NCBI GenBank assembly: GCA_963704615.1
Contig: OY969923.1
Span: forward strand, 1,240,001-1,304,000
Direction of reading: 5' to 3'
DNA length: 64,000 nucleotides
Origin: Bog-756 sp963704615
GTDB taxonomy: Bacteria > Actinomycetota > Acidimicrobiia > Acidimicrobiales > RAAP-2
Part shown: positions 20,183-28,516 of the stretch, in pieces
How positions within the stretch are numbered: the stretch's first letter is position 1
Layout: every line of letters begins with the position of its first letter
Notes under the pieces: generated by a model
Told to the model about the DNA's origin: nothing
What the model saw: only the letters and a program-made list of their open reading frames with translations
Database searches by the model: none
Translations under genes and position numbers: made by a program

Positions 20183-21693
20183 GAGAATTCCCAAACGGTG
20201 ACGTTCGGCGCGGAGAACGTCTCCTCGAGGTGCCGCGTGCGGCTGAGTTCGGCGACCAGGTGGGAGGTAGCGGCATCGGCCTGACTGGCGCCGGCGAAGT
20301 TGAACGAACCGAAGACGAAGATCTGGTTTCTGGCCGGCACCGGAGGAACGGCGCGAGAGACTGCCGCGGCCCGCATGGTGGGCTCGAAGTAGGCGACGTC
20401 GACGTTGAGATAGCTGGGGGCGTAGAGAATCTCGTCGCCGGAATGGGCCACCGATGAGATCTGCTTGAAAGCGGCGCTGTAACCGTAGAGCCGAGGATTC
20501 TGACTATCGGCCTGCTGGGACACGAGGCCGGCGATAAGCGCGAGAAGGATACCTCCGCCGATCACCTTGCGGGCTGTAGCACTGCGAGTCATCGTGCATG
20601 TGGCTCCGGCCAACAAGAGGTAGAGAGCCGGCACGGCCTCGATGAAGTAGCGCACCTCGAAAAGGCTCCGACCGGCTGCCGCGCTGGCACTGGCCACAAA
20701 TACGACGCCCATAGGCACGACGATCAGGACCAGCAGGATTCGGTTCGAGAGGCTGTTGCTACGGCCGAGAACGAGCAGGGTAACCAGCAGGCCCAGCGGC
20801 CACACGGCCACTAGTGCGCCGATGACTGCGTCGGAGTGATAGCCGAACAGGGCCCAAACGAGATTGTTCAGGATCCCGTAGGGGGAGAAGGCTGCTGAGG
20901 GTGCCGGGCCGCCGAAGCCGAGCCCGTTGGCCTGATTGTTGTGGAACTGGGTCAGCAACAGAGGGAGCAACGGGGCGCATGAGACGGCGATGGCGGCCGT
21001 TGCGACCCCCAAGCGGACCAGCTGACCCCTTCCATACCGTTGGCGGACGAGGATGCAAAAGATGACGATGGCCTCTGTACCTACCGCCAACGACGCGAAC
21101 CACTGGGTCCAGATCATGGCCGCGCCGGCCACGCCCCATGCTACCCAGTACCGACCGCGACCCGTAGCCAAGATCCGGGCCAGGGCCCAGATTGTGACGG
21201 TGGCCAGGAACATGAACAGCGCATACATGCGTGCTTCCTGGGAGTACCAGACGCTCAGCGCACCCACCGTTCCGAACGCAGCAGCCAGCACGCCGGCGCG
21301 TTCGTGGTAGAGGGCCCGACCGGCGAGGTAGAGCATGGGAATGGTCAGCGTGCCGAAGAGGATCGAGGGCAATCGCAGATCCGTCTGGCTGGACCCCAAC
21401 GAATGGGCGACCAGCCACAGGATGGTGTACTCGAGAGGCGGGTGGTTGTCGTAGAGGAGGTGATGGATCATTCCGGAGTAGGAGAGCCGGGCGTCGTAGC
21501 CGCTGGTGGCTTCGTCGAGCCAGAAGCCCCGCACGATGACCAGTCGGATGCCGAGAGCGGTGATCGTGAGCGCGCCAACCATCGCTCGCGGGGCGATTCG
21601 ACGTACCACAAGTGCACCGACGATCGGAGCCTCGGGGATCGGACGCGGACGTGGTCGAGCTTCGGTCTGCGGTTGGACGGCTGTGACGGTCAT
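20179..21693 (-). CDS. GT-C (GT39/ArnT-like) membrane glycosyltransferase
   Basis: 504 residues with about ten to twelve membrane segments. The first external loop holds GFWLDEATSG (about residue 55), the Asp-Glu loop of PMT/ArnT-like enzymes that use polyprenyl-phosphate sugars. WYSQEARMYAL (about 150) is also typical of this group. A soluble C-terminal part follows (about 410-504). It overlaps the upstream small membrane protein by an ATGA and the downstream synthase by an ATGA, so the three genes form a coupled operon. It probably transfers a sugar on the outer face of the membrane, perhaps onto the synthase product; the acceptor is unknown. Confidence 0.85.
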   Translation of the reverse strand: MTVTAVQPQTEARPRPRPIPEAPIVGALVVRRIAPRAMVGALTITALGIRLVIVRGFWLDEATSGYDARLSYSGMIHHLLYDNHPPLEYTILWLVAHSLGSSQTDLRLPSILFGTLTIPMLYLAGRALYHERAGVLAAAFGTVGALSVWYSQEARMYALFMFLATVTIWALARILATGRGRYWVAWGVAGAAMIWTQWFASLAVGTEAIVIFCILVRQRYGRGQLVRLGVATAAIAVSCAPLLPLLLTQFHNNQANGLGFGGPAPSAAFSPYGILNNLVWALFGYHSDAVIGALVAVWPLGLLVTLLVLGRSNSLSNRILLVLIVVPMGVVFVASASAAAGRSLFEVRYFIEAVPALYLLLAGATCTMTRSATARKVIGGGILLALIAGLVSQQADSQNPRLYGYSAAFKQISSVAHSGDEILYAPSYLNVDVAYFEPTMRAAAVSRAVPPVPARNQIFVFGSFNFAGASQADAATSHLVAELSRTRHLEETFSAPNVTVWEFS

Positions 21694-22106
21694 GGGCCCG
21701 TGCCCTGTCCGGGAGGGGGCGCGTACGAAGGCTCGGATGCGAGCCTCCTATCGGTAGATGGGCGTTGGATCGACGGGCGACCGTACCCGCCGTTTGTCGG
21801 GGACGGCGCGTCAGATCGGTGGACCTCCACCGTCGAGATGCCGAAGGCTCGGAGGGGCCCCTGCGCCGGGTGCCACGCCCGACGGCGTCGGTGGCGGGGG
21901 AGGCGGCGCTGCCGGCCTAGCCAGGCAAAAGCCACCATCGAGCCCAATCCCAAACCGATGAGGACGAATCCAATGGCGCAGGCGACCGGCACGGGCGCTA
22001 TACCCAAGTTGAAGATATGTCTCGTAATTTGGGCCGCGTCGGTCGTCAGGCCCGTCGCCGCATGGACACTGGCTGAGTTGTCTCGTACGCCTTCGTTTAG
22101 CGTCAT
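21690..22106 (-). CDS. Small membrane protein heading the BcsA-like operon, unknown function
   Basis: About 138 residues. One membrane segment (VPVACAIGFVLIGLGLGSMVAFAW, about residues 40-63) is followed by a basic and Pro/Arg-rich cytoplasmic tail with no domain I recognise. Its stop overlaps the start of the GT-C gene (ATGA), the main reason for calling it. ATG 22106 is preferred over the in-frame TTG 22112. An accessory role for the synthase complex is possible but only suggested by position. Confidence 0.55.
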   Translation of the reverse strand: MTLNEGVRDNSASVHAATGLTTDAAQITRHIFNLGIAPVPVACAIGFVLIGLGLGSMVAFAWLGRQRRLPRHRRRRAWHPAQGPLRAFGISTVEVHRSDAPSPTNGGYGRPSIQRPSTDRRLASEPSYAPPPGQGTGP

Positions 22107-22228
22107 CTCCAACTACCGCCTGGACCGAATAGGCCCTTTCGATGCATTTTTCGTCGCAAGGATCTCGCTGTCCGAGGACGTGTATCAATACCGCTTCCGC
22201 AGGTCAGATTATGACTGACACGTTCTCC

Positions 22229-23043
22229 TCACACAATTGCTCTTTTGTTGAGGCGTCGCCCTGTTCTCCTGTGTCGAATCATCGACCTGATCGTGCGGCG
22301 TCGACGGCAGGGGCCGGATTGACCTCGGCTAGCTGGCGGTGGAAGACGGGGCACGCATAGGTCGCTGTTCCCGAGCCGAACGACGCCGCGTCGAAGGTAA
22401 AGCACCGCCGTCGGATGCCACCAGGCAGTAGCTACGTCGCCGAAGGCGAACACACACCCCCGGTGTTGAAGAAGCCGACTTGGTGGCTCGACTCCGACCC
22501 GGGCGGTATACCGCCGAGGCTGGCGCTTTCGGTGGTCACCCCCACGTTGGGCCCGGTTACCTCGCCGTTGGCCGAAAGGGAGACCTGTGCCGTGCCGCTT
22601 CCGGCGGCGGTGACAGTCCCGATTGTCCCAGCCAAGTCGCCCTCGGTCCGGGTGAAGGTGACTGTGACGCTGAGCGTCTCCCCGTTGGTGAGCGCGTGCG
22701 GCAGGGCCGGGCACGGGATGCGGAGGTTGAGAGTCCCGGCCGACACCGAGAGCCCGATGATGGTGAGTGACGGCAACGAACCGAACGCTCTTGCCCACCA
22801 CGGACTCAGCCCCTTTCGGTCGCCTAGCCCCCCGTCACTGCCTTCGCTGCTGTTGACAGCATGCACCCGCGCTCGGGCGGCGTCCAGTGGAGGGAAAGAG
22901 GACATGTCACATGACGCACGATGATCAGTGTCGCGTCCGGTGTTGGGCGTCTGATGGTTGTCGCCGCGGTGAGTGACGGAACCTCCCGCTGATGAATTGA
23001 TTGTGAACGCAGGCATAGTTCGAGACCGCCCCCCTTTCATCAC
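22229..23043 (-). pseudogene. Remnant of a secreted ASH-domain / FGDA-repeat protein
   Basis: The frame ending at 22432 reads NLRIPCPALPHAL, TVTAAGSGTAQVSLSANG and SLGGIPPGSESSHQVGFFNTGG: parts of beta-sandwich domains resembling the ASH domains of the protein at 12938-15586. Downstream frames contain CVFAFGDVA and FTFDAASFGSG, which resemble SDGG-FTFGDA repeat units. Frames change repeatedly, and the N-terminal 60 residues of the open frame look non-coding. I read this as a decayed secreted-protein gene. Confidence 0.45.
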
Positions 23044-23163
23044 GCCGCTGGCGGGCGTAATATTGAGGTTCGAGCGGGTAGACCTGCTACGCGGCTGGAG
23101 CAGTTCTCAAGAGGGGCAACGTCCAATTCGACGAGCGGCAGACGTCGAGGGAGGCAATGACCT

Positions 23164-23352
23164 TTGGGACATCACGTAAGATGGAAACGTCTCTCGCATC
23201 CCCCTCCCCGTGAAGAGGCCGTACGGCTGGTTGCCATCCGAGCAATCGTCGAGATGGCCGACACCGGTGAGGACTACGACGTGGTGGCCGAGGCTCTCCT
23301 GATCCTTGGTGCATCACAACAGGAAATCGTCACCGCCATGCTCGGCGATTGA
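23164..23352 (+). CDS. Possible small helical protein, unknown function
   Basis: A 62-codon frame. Its last 45 residues (from about REEAVRLVAI to EIVTAMLGD) would form two or three acidic amphipathic helices, with coding-like composition. The first 15 residues look artificial, so the true start may be internal. It stands alone between a secreted-protein remnant and a GH5 gene. No family recognised. Confidence 0.3.
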   Translation: MGHHVRWKRLSHPPPREEAVRLVAIRAIVEMADTGEDYDVVAEALLILGASQQEIVTAMLGD

Positions 23353-23587
23353 GTCTGCACCTTGGGACATTTGACCACAGGGTTGGCCACCTGCCATTAC
23401 GGAGCCGACGGTTCCGAACCTAGGTACCGGGACGGGCTCACGGATCCCACGCAGGAGCCGCAGCGAGGGATCGGCTGGACCTGCCTCACGGCTGCAGTTC
23501 GGGGGCCCGTGGTCCCAGTCCACGGCATCGAATCCATCGGTCGGCCCATTTGATGCCCGTCCGAACCTGTCTTGCCGACGGGATCCA

Positions 23588-25252
23588 TCAACCAGTCGGG
23601 GTAATGGCGAATCCGGTGATAGTCAGGGAGTCGCCGGTGGCCGCGTTCTGTGACGTTTGGAGTGAGGGTATGGCGTACGCGGCGGTGGCGGGTGCGGTCG
23701 CGGTGGCCGAGACGGTGGTGGTGGTCCCGTCGGTGGAGATGATGCTCACGGCCGGACCGGCGGATGTCCCCAACCAACTACCGTCCGACGTCTGCCACCC
23801 GAGTGCGGCCTCTACCTGGTTCAAAGCTTGGTTCGTTGATCCCGCAGCGACGGTCGCGGTTATCGTGTACGACTGGCCGGGGGTGACGGGCGCACCGCTA
23901 GCCACCGTGGGCGGATAGATCCAAAACGGACCCCCACCTGTCGCGGTGACTACCGTCCCTCCGTTCGGGTTGGATGCCAGAGTCGGGACTGTCCCGTAGG
24001 CGTCATTGGCGGTCAGGCTGGAGACATTGGCTTCCTGCAGAGCGCTCGAGTCGATGAGGTTAGTGCCGGCCATGATGGTCGAGTGCAAAGCCCAGAGGTC
24101 CAGCGCAGCAGACTGCACGGCCAGCGATTCTGTGTCGGGACAACCAGATGAGGCAGGACTCGTGAAGCTGAAACCGTCGGTGTGGCACTCGGGCATCGTG
24201 CCGATCAGCGGCAATTCGTCCCAGGGCGAGTCACCGATGATGTCGCTGTTCGCCTCGATGGCCGACAGCCAGGTCGATAGGGCGACGTTGGCACCGGTCC
24301 AATCGTACTCGCCGACGTAGAGATATTTGCCATTGGCTTGGGCTACGGCGGCGTCGGAGTCGAGTTGACTGACCGACTCATAGCTCCCGTAGTAGTGGGC
24401 GTCGATCCAGTCGACGTACTTCGATGTCAACCCATTGGCATTGGCTGCTCCGAGGCCACTTGCAACGGACCCATCAATGAACAGGGCTTTAGGAGCAAGG
24501 CCTTTTACGTACTCGGCAATCGTGTTCGTCCAGCCTGCGCAGCCAGAGCACCCCTGCGAAGCAGCGCTGTCGAACAGCTCATTGCCTGACTCGAACGCCA
24601 GCACGGCTGGGTCGTCGGCAATCTCCACGCCGGTGTACGGGTTGACGTGGGTCAGCAGATGGTTGATGTACGACTCGAAGTAGCCGATGATTGTTGTATT
24701 CGAGTAAAACTGCTGTTCAGCTGCCTTCTCAGTGGCGTTGTTCGCCGTGGTCAGGGAAGCGTTGGAGAGCGTGTCAGTCACCCCGGGTACGCCGTTTTCG
24801 TAAGCCCAGTGGACGAAGTTCCAGTGACCGCCTTGGGCGTAACGCCACTCGTCGGTCAGCGGGATTATCACCTTCAACCCCAGTGACGATGCTACGGCGA
24901 GCGTGTAGTCGATCGAGCCGAACGCCGCGGCGTTCCATACGTCGTACGATGGCTCCAGCGAGTCAGGCTGCCCGGTGGAGACACCAAGGGTTTGGGAGCG
25001 GATAACGGTGAACCCAGCCGCCTTCGCCTGCTCCAATCCGTCAAGAATAGCGGCATCGGTCGGATACGTGCCCGTGTTCTCGTCCCAGCCCAGCCAGTTC
25101 TCGTTGACGCCGGCGAATCGCGCTGGTGACGAAGTACTCGTACTCAAAGCACTCGTACTCGACGCTCTGGCCGCGGGCACGGCCAACGCGGCCGTCACCA
25201 GGATGACGATGCCGATGAGGCCGATGACGCCGAATTTTCTGGAAGGTACCAT
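23588..25252 (-). CDS. Secreted GH5 (mannanase-like, subfamily 7 type) glycoside hydrolase
   Basis: 554 residues. A signal peptide (hydrophobic GVIGLIGIVILVTAALAV, then ARAS) is followed by a GH5 TIM barrel. The acid/base Glu lies in LAFESGNEL (about residue 222) and the nucleophile Glu in YLYVGEYDWTG (about 312); FAGVNENWLGWD near the mature N-terminus is typical of GH5_7-like enzymes. A C-terminal beta-sandwich of about 130 residues (from about 425, PGQSYTITATVAAGS) resembles a carbohydrate-binding module. Expected activity is endo-hydrolysis of a beta-mannan or related beta-1,4-glycan outside the cell; substrate specificity is not certain. It is monocistronic. A 20-bp tandem duplication lies directly upstream of the start. 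Confidence 0.82.
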   Translation of the reverse strand: MVPSRKFGVIGLIGIVILVTAALAVPAARASSTSALSTSTSSPARFAGVNENWLGWDENTGTYPTDAAILDGLEQAKAAGFTVIRSQTLGVSTGQPDSLEPSYDVWNAAAFGSIDYTLAVASSLGLKVIIPLTDEWRYAQGGHWNFVHWAYENGVPGVTDTLSNASLTTANNATEKAAEQQFYSNTTIIGYFESYINHLLTHVNPYTGVEIADDPAVLAFESGNELFDSAASQGCSGCAGWTNTIAEYVKGLAPKALFIDGSVASGLGAANANGLTSKYVDWIDAHYYGSYESVSQLDSDAAVAQANGKYLYVGEYDWTGANVALSTWLSAIEANSDIIGDSPWDELPLIGTMPECHTDGFSFTSPASSGCPDTESLAVQSAALDLWALHSTIMAGTNLIDSSALQEANVSSLTANDAYGTVPTLASNPNGGTVVTATGGGPFWIYPPTVASGAPVTPGQSYTITATVAAGSTNQALNQVEAALGWQTSDGSWLGTSAGPAVSIISTDGTTTTVSATATAPATAAYAIPSLQTSQNAATGDSLTITGFAITPTG

Positions 25253-25253
25253 T

Positions 25254-25293
25254 CAGTGCGTTTCCATTCCTGTCAGTGCGTTTCCATTCCTGG
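25254..25293. repeat. 20-bp perfect tandem duplication in the leader of the GH5 gene
   Basis: The 20-mer TCAGTGCGTTTCCATTCCTG occurs twice in a row immediately upstream of the minus-strand ATG at 25252. It duplicates the leader that contains the presumed ribosome binding region (GGAAA on the minus strand). Confidence 0.85.
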
Positions 25294-25370
25294 ATCTCCA
25301 CTGCAATCGACCCGGCGGGGCAGAATCTTGACCCGATCATCAATAATGACGGCAATCGGGCCGGAATGCT

Positions 25371-26204
25371 GTGACCCCCAGGGAGCCCATTGGTATAGTC
25401 CCAATAGTGCAGGATCATGGTCAGCGCCCGGTGGCAGGGGGAGGGGTAGCTCCGTTGGACTCCGAATGGTTTGATGGCAGCGCCGCAGCCAGCGACTTTC
25501 GCCCGGGGTTGGAAAATCGTCGTGGGATGCGCGCCACCACGGATCTGGGCGAGTGGCAGCGATCCGAGACCTACCACAGCCCTGGCGGCATTCGGCTCGA
25601 GAGTCGGGGACACTGGTGGGCGGAACTGCGGGAGGACTTTGCCCGGTACCGAGCCCACTACGACGGAGGTTTCATCAAACCGCTGCTTCTGGAACAGGGT
25701 GTTTGGGCGATGGCCCAGTACCGGCTGGCATCGGGGATCTATCGAAGCTCGGCGCCGCCCATAGTGAAGTTACCGGGGCTACTTTTCATGACCCTGCTCC
25801 ACAAGGTGATCGAGATGGTGACCGGTCTGAGCGTCCCCTATCGTGCGGATATCGGCCCGGGGCTGTACCTCGGCCACTTCGGACCGACCATTATTCACGC
25901 CGACGCGAAGATCGGTGCCGGTTGTAACGTTTCGCAGGGGGTGACGATCGGCATCTCCGGGCGCGGTGAGCGCCGGGGGGTGCCTATTCTCGGCCAGCGG
26001 GTCTTCGTCGGCACACACGCGGTTGTCTGTGGGCGGATTACTCTCGGTGACGATGTCGCGGTAGCGGCGAACTCTTTGGTGACACGCGATGTTGAGGCGC
26101 ACACGACGGTGATGGGCTCCCCCGCAGAGGTCGTGGACCGTCGGGGGAGCACTGGCATGGGTTTGCATCAGCGACCCGCTTCCCGGCCAGCGTCGCCGTC
26201 TTGA
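25371..26204 (+). CDS. Serine O-acetyltransferase-like hexapeptide-repeat acyltransferase
   Basis: 277 codons from the first possible start. Homology-like sequence begins near residue 78 (HWWAELREDFARYR), and ATG 25527 may be the real start. An alpha-helical N-terminal region is followed by a left-handed beta-helix: IGPGLYLGHFGPTIIH, KIGAGCNVSQGVTIG, RVFVGTHAVVCG and LGDDVAVAANSLVTRD. This is the CysE/LbH_SAT pattern. In polysaccharide regions such enzymes often acetylate sugars or lipid intermediates rather than make O-acetylserine for cysteine. Its convergent position beside the glycosyltransferase operon and the absence of cysteine genes favour a glycan-decorating role; this is inference. 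Confidence 0.75.
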   Translation: MTPREPIGIVPIVQDHGQRPVAGGGVAPLDSEWFDGSAAASDFRPGLENRRGMRATTDLGEWQRSETYHSPGGIRLESRGHWWAELREDFARYRAHYDGGFIKPLLLEQGVWAMAQYRLASGIYRSSAPPIVKLPGLLFMTLLHKVIEMVTGLSVPYRADIGPGLYLGHFGPTIIHADAKIGAGCNVSQGVTIGISGRGERRGVPILGQRVFVGTHAVVCGRITLGDDVAVAANSLVTRDVEAHTTVMGSPAEVVDRRGSTGMGLHQRPASRPASPS

Positions 26205-26470
26205 GGCGCTCGTTGTCGTCACTGACCGGTGGCGATTCAGCCCGATTCGCAGCGGTGGAGGGGTGGATCAACCGATCGGAGATCCCCGCCAACGACCAGG
26301 GCCCCATCCGTGGCAACCGGTCGGATTGTTGTATGACGTGTGGTCACCTCCGTGCCGACCATCAGCACCTCCGCCGAGGCAGTGATTGCGCGTTTTGCGA
26401 TTGCGTAGCCTACAGGCGTTCGATCAGCCAGTGGCTAAGCGGGATAGCTTCCCGTCTAAACCGCCGGTGA
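26201..26470 (+). CDS. Small CxxC...CxxC protein, possible zinc-binding
   Basis: An 89-codon frame whose TTG start overlaps the TGA of the acyltransferase gene. The core is CMTCGHLRADHQHLRRG followed by CAFCDC, a compact Cys/His cluster that could bind zinc. Similar short motifs (CGH...H.HYR.G..CS.CDC) occur in small actinobacterial proteins as I recall; function unknown. An internal ATG at the MTCGH methionine is an alternative start. The 3' part overlaps the end of the convergent GT4 gene by 47 bp. Confidence 0.5.
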   Translation: MRRSLSSLTGGDSARFAAVEGWINRSEIPANDQGPIRGNRSDCCMTCGHLRADHQHLRRGSDCAFCDCVAYRRSISQWLSGIASRLNRR

Positions 26471-27734
26471 CGATGGTGGGTGAGTCGTCGGCTCCAAAGA
26501 AGACCTCCGCTAGGCGTCGTGTGCTGTGCGCCCAGCTATGCGAGTCCTCGTACCGCTGGCCGGACAGGCCCGCCACGTCAAGCAGGGCAACCCGTAGATC
26601 GTCGACGTCAGCGGGTCGGACGAAGCGAACGCCCTGGTAGTCGTCGGCCGCTTCCCGTAGGCCTCCGACGTCGCTCACCACCACCGGCAGACCGAAGCTC
26701 ATGGCCAGGTGGAGCGGTCCGCTACTCGACGATCGCAAATAGGGCAACACGACCGCATCAGCCGCGGCGAAGTACTCAGCGGCCTCGTCGTCGTGAACGT
26801 AGCGGTTGACGAACGTGATCCGACTTCGGTGCGGACTCGAAGCGATCCGTTCCTCGGGAAGATCCCATCCCTCCCACGTCTCGCCCACGATGACCAGCCG
26901 ATATCGGGCGGCGTCTTCGGGGGAGAGCGAGCCGAATGCTTCGATGAGATGTTCGAGGCCTTTGTACGGTCGGATCGTCCCGAAGTACAGCAACGAACAG
27001 ATCCCGTCGGGCTCCCGTAGCGGGGGCCGTTCGTCGGCCCCAATATGGTCATACGGACCATGGGGTACGACGACTGCGTCCGGCACCCTGAAGTGGGAAC
27101 GCACGGCGTGCTGGTCGAACTCGGAGTGGACGACATAGGCCGTGGCCAGTCGCAGCAGTGGTTTCATCAGGAGCCTGACGTAGATCGGGGCGAGCGAGCG
27201 CGATGCCTCGGCGGTATCGAGGACCTCGTGGAACTCGATGACGATCCGGGCGCCGAGGAGCCGACTGACGATGCCGAGCGCCAGGTAGGAGTGCAGCACG
27301 GTCCCACTCCACCACTCGAAGAGCACGACCTCGGGCCGGCGGCGAACGAGGAATCTCACGGCGCGCACCATGCTGGGAAACCAGAAGTAGTCGACCCCGT
27401 CGAACACGTCTACGACGTCTCGATAGCGAAGGTTCATCAGGTCGGCACCGACGCGGTCCGCACCGGGGTAGTACCGTCGGGGAAGCAGTCGGCGCATCAG
27501 TATCGCCGACACCTGGTACTCCTCGGCAAAGGCGTTCGCCAACCGACAGCTGTACACGCTGATGCCGCTGACGAACCGCCATCCGGATCCGACGACACAG
27601 ATTCGAGGTGGTCCGTCACCGAGAGATGGCGAACCTCGCGGTCCTATCGGTCGACCAAGGATACGGCGCCATTGGGAGCGCATTCGTCGGCCCCGGCCGG
27701 ATCCACCCGCTGGTGGTGTTGGACCGGTGATCAC
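26424..27734 (-). CDS. GT4 family glycosyltransferase
   Basis: 436 residues, two Rossmann-like GT-B domains. The N-terminal domain begins at ICVVGSGWRFVSGISVYSC (about residue 44). The C-terminal domain carries LLYFGTIRPYKGLEHLIEAF (about 250) and the nucleotide-sugar binding region SGPLHLAMSFGLPVVVSDVGG (about 355-375). In this copy the Glu-x7-Glu motif of many GT4 enzymes is replaced by SSSGPLHLAM, which is worth noting. It adds a sugar to a lipid-linked glycan on the cytoplasmic side. Its ATG overlaps the stop of the preceding membrane-protein gene (ATGA). It is the last gene of the seven-gene minus-strand operon. Confidence 0.85.
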   Translation of the reverse strand: MITGPTPPAGGSGRGRRMRSQWRRILGRPIGPRGSPSLGDGPPRICVVGSGWRFVSGISVYSCRLANAFAEEYQVSAILMRRLLPRRYYPGADRVGADLMNLRYRDVVDVFDGVDYFWFPSMVRAVRFLVRRRPEVVLFEWWSGTVLHSYLALGIVSRLLGARIVIEFHEVLDTAEASRSLAPIYVRLLMKPLLRLATAYVVHSEFDQHAVRSHFRVPDAVVVPHGPYDHIGADERPPLREPDGICSLLYFGTIRPYKGLEHLIEAFGSLSPEDAARYRLVIVGETWEGWDLPEERIASSPHRSRITFVNRYVHDDEAAEYFAAADAVVLPYLRSSSSGPLHLAMSFGLPVVVSDVGGLREAADDYQGVRFVRPADVDDLRVALLDVAGLSGQRYEDSHSWAHSTRRLAEVFFGADDSPTIVTGGLDGKLSRLATG

Positions 27735-28516
27735 GATCCCTCCAGCTCGAGCTCGCGGATCGAGGTCAGTTGTTGATCCGGGCCAGCCGTGACCAGCCGT
27801 AGTTGAAGTACTTGCCCGGCTGGGGTGGGAACCCGAATTACCAGGGGACGGCTGGATGAGACCCTCACCGGGCCGGCGAGGACGACCCCGCCGGACGCCG
27901 GTCCTTCGACGATCTCCAAAGGCCCAGTCAGATCACCGCTGGAGGCTTCCACCGTCGCCGCGCTCGGCACCCTGGATTGCACGAAGAACTGCAACGGCGG
28001 GACCTGGATGTGCTGATGGGCTGCGTTCAGCGAGAGAACGATGGCCAGCGCGGCGACGATCAACGAGGTTGCGTACCACGGCGCTTCGCGGCGTATTCGT
28101 GGACGCAGCTTGACCCGAGCGGGTCTCCACGCCGAACGGCCAGCTCCGGCCAGCGCGCCTGCTCCGAGCAGGCCGAACGCCACGGCCCAGCCCTGGCGGC
28201 TGATGCCTCCAGGCGCAACATCGAGCACCAGCCCGGTGAGCACAAGGGAAACCAGAATCGACCCACTCGCGATGAGGAGTCGGACCGAGCCGCTCTCACC
28301 ACGCCGGCGGGCCACCGCTTCGAACACGGCCAGGCATGCGGCAACGGTCAGTGGCGCTCGCACTGCCGGCCCGGCTCCGACGGCGACGCTCGTCGCCGCC
28401 GCTCCCACCACGCTTAAACGGAGGCAGAACCACCAAACGTCGCCCGTCTGTTGGCGGTGCGCATGTCGTTTACGAGGGTCGGTTCCGGACAAGGTGGCCT
28501 TTTCAGTGATTACCAT
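27731..28516 (-). CDS. Membrane protein of the glycan operon, unknown function
   Basis: About 261 residues. Four or five membrane segments occupy the first 160 residues. An external beta-rich domain of about 100 residues (from about AAHQHIQVPPLQFF) follows. No family recognised. ATG 28516 is chosen because AGGAG lies five bases upstream and the ATG overlaps the end of the preceding gene by 14 bp; a longer in-frame start at 28543 has no such support. Overlap at both ends ties it to the flippase/glycosyltransferase operon. A role in export or anchoring of the polymer is possible. Confidence 0.65.
   Translation of the reverse strand: MVITEKATLSGTDPRKRHAHRQQTGDVWWFCLRLSVVGAAATSVAVGAGPAVRAPLTVAACLAVFEAVARRRGESGSVRLLIASGSILVSLVLTGLVLDVAPGGISRQGWAVAFGLLGAGALAGAGRSAWRPARVKLRPRIRREAPWYATSLIVAALAIVLSLNAAHQHIQVPPLQFFVQSRVPSAATVEASSGDLTGPLEIVEGPASGGVVLAGPVRVSSSRPLVIRVPTPAGQVLQLRLVTAGPDQQLTSIRELELEGS

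Noticed and set aside
22113..22430. Possible c-di-GMP or other riboswitch upstream of the BcsA-like operon
   Set aside because: I could not find the conserved core bases of GEMM or other known classes; no support.
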